Of a DNA stretch of 64,000 nucleotides, positions 58,967-64,000 are shown one piece after another. Both the position numbers and the translations under genes were made by a program. Below the pieces are notes generated by a model that saw only the letters and a program-made list of their open reading frames with translations, was not told the origin of the DNA and ran no database searches. The stretch is taken from NCBI GenBank assembly GCA_001414485.1, contig LLEY01000159.1, positions 78,985 to 142,984 of the forward strand. The letters are read 5' to 3'. The DNA is from Calycina herbarum (Eukaryota > Ascomycota > Leotiomycetes > Helotiales > Pezizellaceae). Position 1 is the first letter of the stretch. Every line of letters starts with the position of its first letter.

Positions 58967-60350
58967 CTAGGCAATTTATTCGAAGACATAAGAACAGGTT
59001 ATATAGCAGCTATCTTAAGAATATTAAGAACTTAAGAGTAGTAGCTAAGTATACTCCTATGTTTATACTCTTCTTTACCTTAGTATTATATACTTTTTTC
59101 TCTTCTTATCTTAATTTAAGTATAAAAGCTAATATTATCTTATTTTCTCTAGCTTATATAAGTTATCGAGAAATATAATATAACTACTAATAACTTATAT
59201 AACTTTGATAAGAAGGGATTCCTTATAGGATTTAGCTGATCTATAAAGCGTATTATAAGTCTAGAAGCGTATATATTAGGCCAGGTTATAAAGAATAAGT
59301 AGGACGGTTCTCGAGAGTTTATTTCTCTACTAGTATATGTCTCGGCTATTAGAAGAGCTATCCCGCTGCTTCTTATTTATAAGAGCGCGTTAGAAGACTT
59401 ATAGTGCTCCTAGACAGAGGATGTTAAAGAAGACAGAGTATATTTCGGTTTATTAGAAAACAGCTAGTCGTTAAACTAGTTTAGCCTAAAGTAGCTAGAA
59501 GACGTCTTTAAAAGACATATAAAACCGAAGAGCGTAAGAGTATACCGGCTGCTTCTTATAGACGGCTACTCCTCGTATATTAATATGAAATTTATCGACT
59601 TTATATTCCGCTATCGTATTATTATTATTATCCTTCCTTCTTATACTATATATCGGCTCTAGCCTCTTAATATAAGCCTCTTCTAACCCCTCGCTATATT
59701 CTACAGTAATAAGCTAGAAAAGCTTCTTACTACTTCCGATGGATTAGTCTCTATATCTAAGAGATTTTTCTATAAGATGTTTAAGATAGTCTAGGATCTT
59801 ATATTCATAGAATATAATATTATATATACCTTCGAGAAGGCTAGAATCTAGCTAATTTAGAGTGTAAAGATAGTTACCTAGGTAATAAAGCCTATCTCGT
59901 CAGTTAAGAAACCTATTAAAGGTATAAAAACACCTCTTATATTAAAAGCTATATAATATATGTTCTTAGACTTTGAAAAGTCTCTATCTAAGCTTAAGGT
60001 ATATAAGGTCTTTACTTCTATACGTACTCTTTTCTCTTAAGTCTCTATTCTTAAACACGAGAACTAAGGGCTGCGAATAGCTATTATTCTTAAGAATTAG
60101 AAGAGAAAGAAGAGTAAGAGACTTAATCTTTACAGGGAAATTAGCTAGAGAGTAGAGGTATACTCCCCTAGGAAGGTTATATAAGCTCGAGAGTATTAGG
60201 CTAAGGAAGAAGAGGTAAGAGAGGCTGAAGAATAGGTAAAGAAAGAGAGAAGAGAGATAAGAAAGGCGAATACTCTTAAGAGACAATATAAGAAGAAAGA
60301 ATTAGCTAATAAGAGAGTAGAAACCTAGTATAACGAAACTCAAACGAACT

Positions 60351-61400
60351 AAACAAAGATAACTAAGTCTCAAAGGTTAGTATACAGGTAAGAAGTACAG
60401 ATACGCCGGGTTGTTTACTTAGAAGTAAACTCGTTACTTATATTAAAGATATTAAATAAGATAATAAGATTAATAACTAAAGTTGAGTACAAAGCTCCTA
60501 TCTAATAGCAGATATGCTAGTATATATATAATCTTCTATACTACCTAGATCTCTATATAAGCCTAGATCTCTAGATCTCTTTAGATCTCTTAAGAGATCT
60601 AAGGGGATCTATTACGTAACTACTAACAGTTATCTAATAGTAAGATTCTAAAATACCTAAATGCTTTTATATTACTAATTCCCTCCTATATTACCTTCTA
60701 TTTCCTAAATATCGTATCTTATTCTATTAGAGTACTGTCTAGACTACTTATTATATATAACGTAATTTATAATACTATCCCCTTCTTAGCCTAGTATATC
60801 CTTATACTTAAGTATAAGCTAAGAAACTTAGTTAGGGTATTAGTAGTATCCTTTCCTTTCTATTATATTCTACCTTATATAAAAGAAGAAAGAAGAATAA
60901 ATGCTTTTTATAAAAAGTATTAAAATAGTTTATAATAAAATATTACTATGTTCTTACTACGCTTCCTAAAAGCGTAGATATTTTATTAATACCTTTTAAT
61001 CTTTCTAATATTCTAAATACGTTCGTTTAAAGTTGAAATATAATAGAACCGACGATGCTTAAGAGAAGAACGTTCCCTGTACTAGCGACTAGTTCTTTAT
61101 CAAAAGATAAGAGGAGAAGCTGGATAGAGAGGAGGAGGAGGCGATAACGAAGATTCTATAGTTACGAAAGTAGAAGGCCTTTCTTAAAGAAAGGTAGTAT
61201 AAAATGTCTTATTAAGGACTTCGTTTTCTTAATAAACTTAATATTACTAAGAAGGTAGAAAAGAAAGAGAAGGAGGAGAAAGAAAGAGAGGAATAAGAGT
61301 AGTAGGAGGCGGAGGTTACCCGTCTAACAGCCTTACCTATTCCTGCTGATTCTTAATCTAAGATAGTTCTTAACCTAGCCTTCTTTACTACTTTCTCTTT
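60351..61400. other. AT-rich TE-derived DNA, unassigned
   Basis: Repeated AGATCTCT units (about 60549-60600). From 61040 to 61360 a coding-like, Lys/Glu-rich coiled stretch can be read on the plus strand (KAFLKER, GLRFLNKLNITKKVEKKEKEEKERE) through several stops. It may be the C terminus of another transposase or a Gag remnant; I cannot decide. Confidence 0.4.
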
Positions 61401-63873
61401 AAATTATAAAATATAAGTAAACTTAGGTTTTCCTAATAGAACTTCTAAAGTTCTACTAAGCAATAGTTAAGATTGCTTTTTAACTTCTAAGTGTTTTCTA
61501 AATATAGGTAATCTAACTATTTAATTAAATACTTAATCTTATCTTTAATAATCTTATAGTTAAGAATTCTTTTAACTTTATATTTAGTATTTAGATTAAT
61601 TAGTTGAATTTCTATAAATAGAGCTAGTAGTACTCCTAGTAGTACTAGTTCAAGTAAGGATATATAGAATACTAGATAGATGTTTATTATCCTTAGTAGT
61701 ACTAATTTATAATTTAAAGGTTCTTTAATATATCTAATCTTAAATAATCTAAGTTTTTTATAATCTAGTTTATTACTTAGTCTTTTTATATTAATATTTT
61801 TTTATACTAAGTAGACTTTATCCCTCTCTTTTAGTATTAGCTTCTAACTACGTCGTTTATTATAATAGTACGCGTTTCTTTTAGTAATAAACTATAAATC
61901 CTCTATAAGTTCCTTATATAACCTCTTAATTTTTAAGACCTGAATATAAGTAAGTTGATTATTAATAGTCGTAGACAGTAGTTCTCGATACACTAATAAT
62001 TTATATCTAAAGTTAGTATAGAATAGTATAATAAGTATTATTTCTATTACTAAACTATTATAAGTAAACTATACTAAAAGTAGTAGTTCTACCTAGTTAT
62101 TTTACTAGTAGTTTATATAATAATAAAGGTATATTTCTACTACTTAGTTTATACGTTCGTTTCTTCTATTTATTTAAAAGTAAAAAGCTATTAAAAGCTT
62201 TCTTTTCATATCTAATCATTCTATAAGAGCGATCTAAAATTTTAAAGTAAAGAGTTTATCTCTATCTAAGAGTATTTCTTTAGATAGTCTATATCTTAAG
62301 ACTACTTCTCTAAGGAATACGAATACTAATTCCTTAGCTATACTTAACTCTATATATACTACTAAAATCATATATTTTATAAGTTATTTTATAATAACTA
62401 AGATTAAGTTATACTTAACTCTTATTATTAGATCTTTAGATTTTAATAGTTTAATAATAAAATCTATAGATATTAATTTCTAAGGTATTTATAGTATTAG
62501 AGTAGTATTTATCTATCTATAAGAAGTATAGTAGGAAGCCTTATTCCTAGTATAGATATTATATTCTACTATTACTTCCTTAACTATCGTAGATAACCGA
62601 TTAATATAGTAGTATTATCTTATTCTCTAGAAGGTTCTATAAATTCCTTAGTAGCTATAAGCAGGCATAGTATAGTATTCTTATATAAATTCCTTTATAT
62701 ATAAGCTAGAGACTTATAATTTCCCTTTTATATACTAGTTATAACCTTTGTATATATTCTAAATTTTATCTATTTAAATATTATTTATTACTATAATTTT
62801 ATATATAGTAAGTACTAAGTCTCTATTCTTAAGAGTTTTTAAGATTATAATCTTCTTATACTCTTTATTTCTCTTATATCTAGGTTTTTAGCTAAGAGTA
62901 TTAGCTTAAGTATTTAACATTCTCTTTATATATTAAATAATAATATTAAATCCTCTTAAAATCTCTAACTATCTAGCTAATCGTCTTATTATAAGTTCCT
63001 TAGTTATTATAAACGTCCTAAGGTTTTTATAGTTAGATAAAACTATAACTAGGTATTTTACTAACTATAAATAAATCCTCTAGTATTCTAAAGCTAATAC
63101 TATAATAAGTAACTCTTTATTAAATATACTATAGTTTTATTATACTAAGTTAAATATTTTAAAATAATATATAATAAGTATAAGTTTTCCCTTTTTATTT
63201 AGTTATAAGTAAATCGTATCTACTAATATATCTAAGGCGTCTATTTTAATCGTACTTAGCTTTTCTATATTAAAGTTATATAGAATAGTGTTAGTATTAG
63301 GTAATAATTACCTTACTTACTAATAGGCTTTAGGTTTAAACCTTAGTCTATACTAGTTCTTTCTAGTGTTGTCTAGAAGATTCGGTTACGTTCTCGGTTA
63401 CGTAAACACGTGATCCTTAGAATCTTCTAGTAACTATTATATTTGTAAGCTATAGAAGCTTCTAGTACTTATCCTAGAAGTATATATAGCTCTCTACTAT
63501 CCTTATAGTTAAAAATCAAGTTAATTTTAAGTCTTTTACTTATACTTATCTACCGATTCTATAGAAACGTGATTTAACGATCACTTGACCTACCCTATGC
63601 TTATCTATACACGGTAACCTAATCTATTACGTTACCCTGTTCCTCCTACAAATAGGTTTTTCTATAAACCTTACTTTAATCTTTTAAAAAGCATTCTTAG
63701 CCTATTTATTCTAAATAAATTTAATAGCTTTCTTAACTAGTATTATTATTAGTTTAATAATCTTTATATAGTCTTATATAAATAGATAGTAAAAGTTTAT
63801 AAATCTAAAGAAAGACTATATATCTTTTATATTTTCTAATAATTTCTAGTTTAAGATATCTTAGATCTTTATT
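61400..63873 (-). mobile_element. Second Ty3/Gypsy relic, minus strand, truncated
   Basis: Minus-strand translation through stops gives, in order, the end of reverse transcriptase (63.87-63.65 kb; FINFYYLFI, KIKVRF-like), RNase H (63.25-63.0 kb; IKIDALDILVDTIYL, FNKELLIIVLAL), integrase core (62.5-61.8 kb; FIIKLLKSKDLI, LLDRDKLFTLKF, QFTYNSL) and the integrase C terminus (about 61.75 kb; EGDKVYLVQKNI, NKLDYKKLRLFKI). The integrase differs clearly from that of the first Gypsy, so it is another lineage. Very AT-rich, with RIP-type stops. Its 5' part is cut off by an LTR at 63874, and a probable solo LTR interrupts it. Confidence 0.85.
63367..63650 (-). mobile_element. Probable solo LTR inside the second Gypsy relic
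   Basis: A 284-bp segment, richer in G/C than its surroundings, interrupts the protein-coding relic between the reverse transcriptase end and RNase H. On the minus strand it begins TGTAGGAGGAACAGGG and ends AGACAACA, with the TG/CA ends of LTRs. It contains CACGTGA and CGTGATC stretches that escaped RIP. Flanking 5-bp sequences (tctag / aatag) do not match well, so a target duplication is not shown. Confidence 0.65.
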
Positions 63874-64000
63874 TGTAACGGCACGAAACGGATACTACTA
63901 CAAAAGAGGCATATGGAAGTGCGTTCGATAGAATGACATACCCGAATACTAGGCTCTGATACGAAGGAAAAGACCAAATTGGTCTTTCCTCAAGAGAGAG
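63874..64000 (-). mobile_element. LTR of a little-mutated element, cut by window edge
   Basis: On the minus strand this reads like the last 127 bp of the 319-bp LTR at 52.6/58.6 kb (shared TTTTCCTTCGTAT, GAGCCTAGTAT) but keeps C and G where those have T and A, ending CGTGCCGTTACA instead of ATTATA. The terminal TG (63874) abuts the decayed Gypsy relic. If it is a 3' LTR, the element body lies to the right, outside this window. Confidence 0.8.

Larger units (their letters stand above)
52315..60350 (+). mobile_element. Fot1/pogo-type transposase relic, split by a Gypsy insertion
   Basis: Two parts, 52315-52632 and 58972-60350. The first reads MARIDKSH then a helix-turn-helix like that of pogo transposases (FTKAAKKYRCNRTTILQRI), broken by TAG/TAA codons. 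The second continues QFIRRHKNRLYSSYL (CENP-B-like DNA-binding region), then a DDE domain with NLYNFDKKGFLIG (about 59197) and YRLLLIDGYSSYINMKFIDF (about 59545), and a basic coiled C terminus to about 60350. Many stops fit TGG-to-TAG and CAA/CAG-to-TAA/TAG changes, the RIP pattern. No terminal inverted repeats found by eye; a short palindrome (60413-60430, GTTTACTT/AAGTAAAC) lies just beyond. Inactive. Confidence 0.8.

Noticed and set aside
59984..60286. 100-codon minus-strand frame in the TE block
   Set aside because: It is the antisense shadow of the transposase C-terminal region, made open by AT enrichment.

Overview
The window is nuclear DNA of a filamentous ascomycete. Genes carry short introns (48-122 nt, one of 320 nt) with GTANGT-type donors and CTRAC-type branch points. 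The gene set is typical of Pezizomycotina, and about 12 kb at the right end looks like TE sequence degraded by RIP (repeat-induced point mutation), a process known from these fungi. From memory, the proteins resemble Leotiomycetes, probably Sclerotiniaceae (Botrytis/Sclerotinia/Monilinia-like). That placement is inference, not a search result.

Layout. 0-28.9 kb is a dense, mostly housekeeping block: KEX1 carboxypeptidase, Sfm1-type SPOUT methyltransferase, endosulfine (IGO1), MYG1 exonuclease, ICE2, a SAP-domain Aim34-like mitochondrial protein, a hotdog thioesterase, fimbrin (SAC6), a branched-chain aminotransferase, CTP:phosphoethanolamine cytidylyltransferase (ECT1), a conserved unknown and RAE1. 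I rebuilt the exons by splice sites and reading frame; each model listed as CDS totals a multiple of three. 29.9-32.3 kb holds a broken membrane-protein gene. 33-37.3 kb carries a vacuolar amino-acid transporter and a GPI-type aspartic protease. 37.3-45.6 kb is an 8-kb stretch with no convincing gene but several small repeats. 45.6-50.2 kb carries two secreted-protein genes, a small glycoprotein and a laccase. A U6 snRNA gene (minus) and a truncated U6-like copy (plus) lie at 51.6-51.9 kb, at the edge of the TE block.

52.3-64 kb is AT-rich nested TE sequence. A Fot1/pogo-type transposase relic is split by a complete Ty3/Gypsy chromovirus with two 319-bp LTRs and a 5-bp target duplication; removing the element and one duplication restores the transposase frame. 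Next comes a second Gypsy relic on the minus strand, broken by a probable solo LTR (63367-63650) and, at 63874, by an LTR related to that of the first Gypsy but with far less RIP.

Other unexplained structure: (i) a dispersed, roughly 31-bp-period tandem repeat with a palindromic core (CCAAGTACTTGG-like) in two arrays that bracket the secreted-protein/laccase pair; (ii) a two-unit 18-bp-period motif built on YGTCGAAA, found five times and only in gene-poor DNA; (iii) a 96-bp element with perfect 28-bp inverted ends.

Working together: KEX1 can trim precursors after Kex2-type cleavage, and the aspartic protease, laccase and small secreted protein all have KR sites near the N terminus. ECT1 and ICE2 both act in ER phospholipid supply. 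The remaining genes look independently placed, as is usual in fungi.
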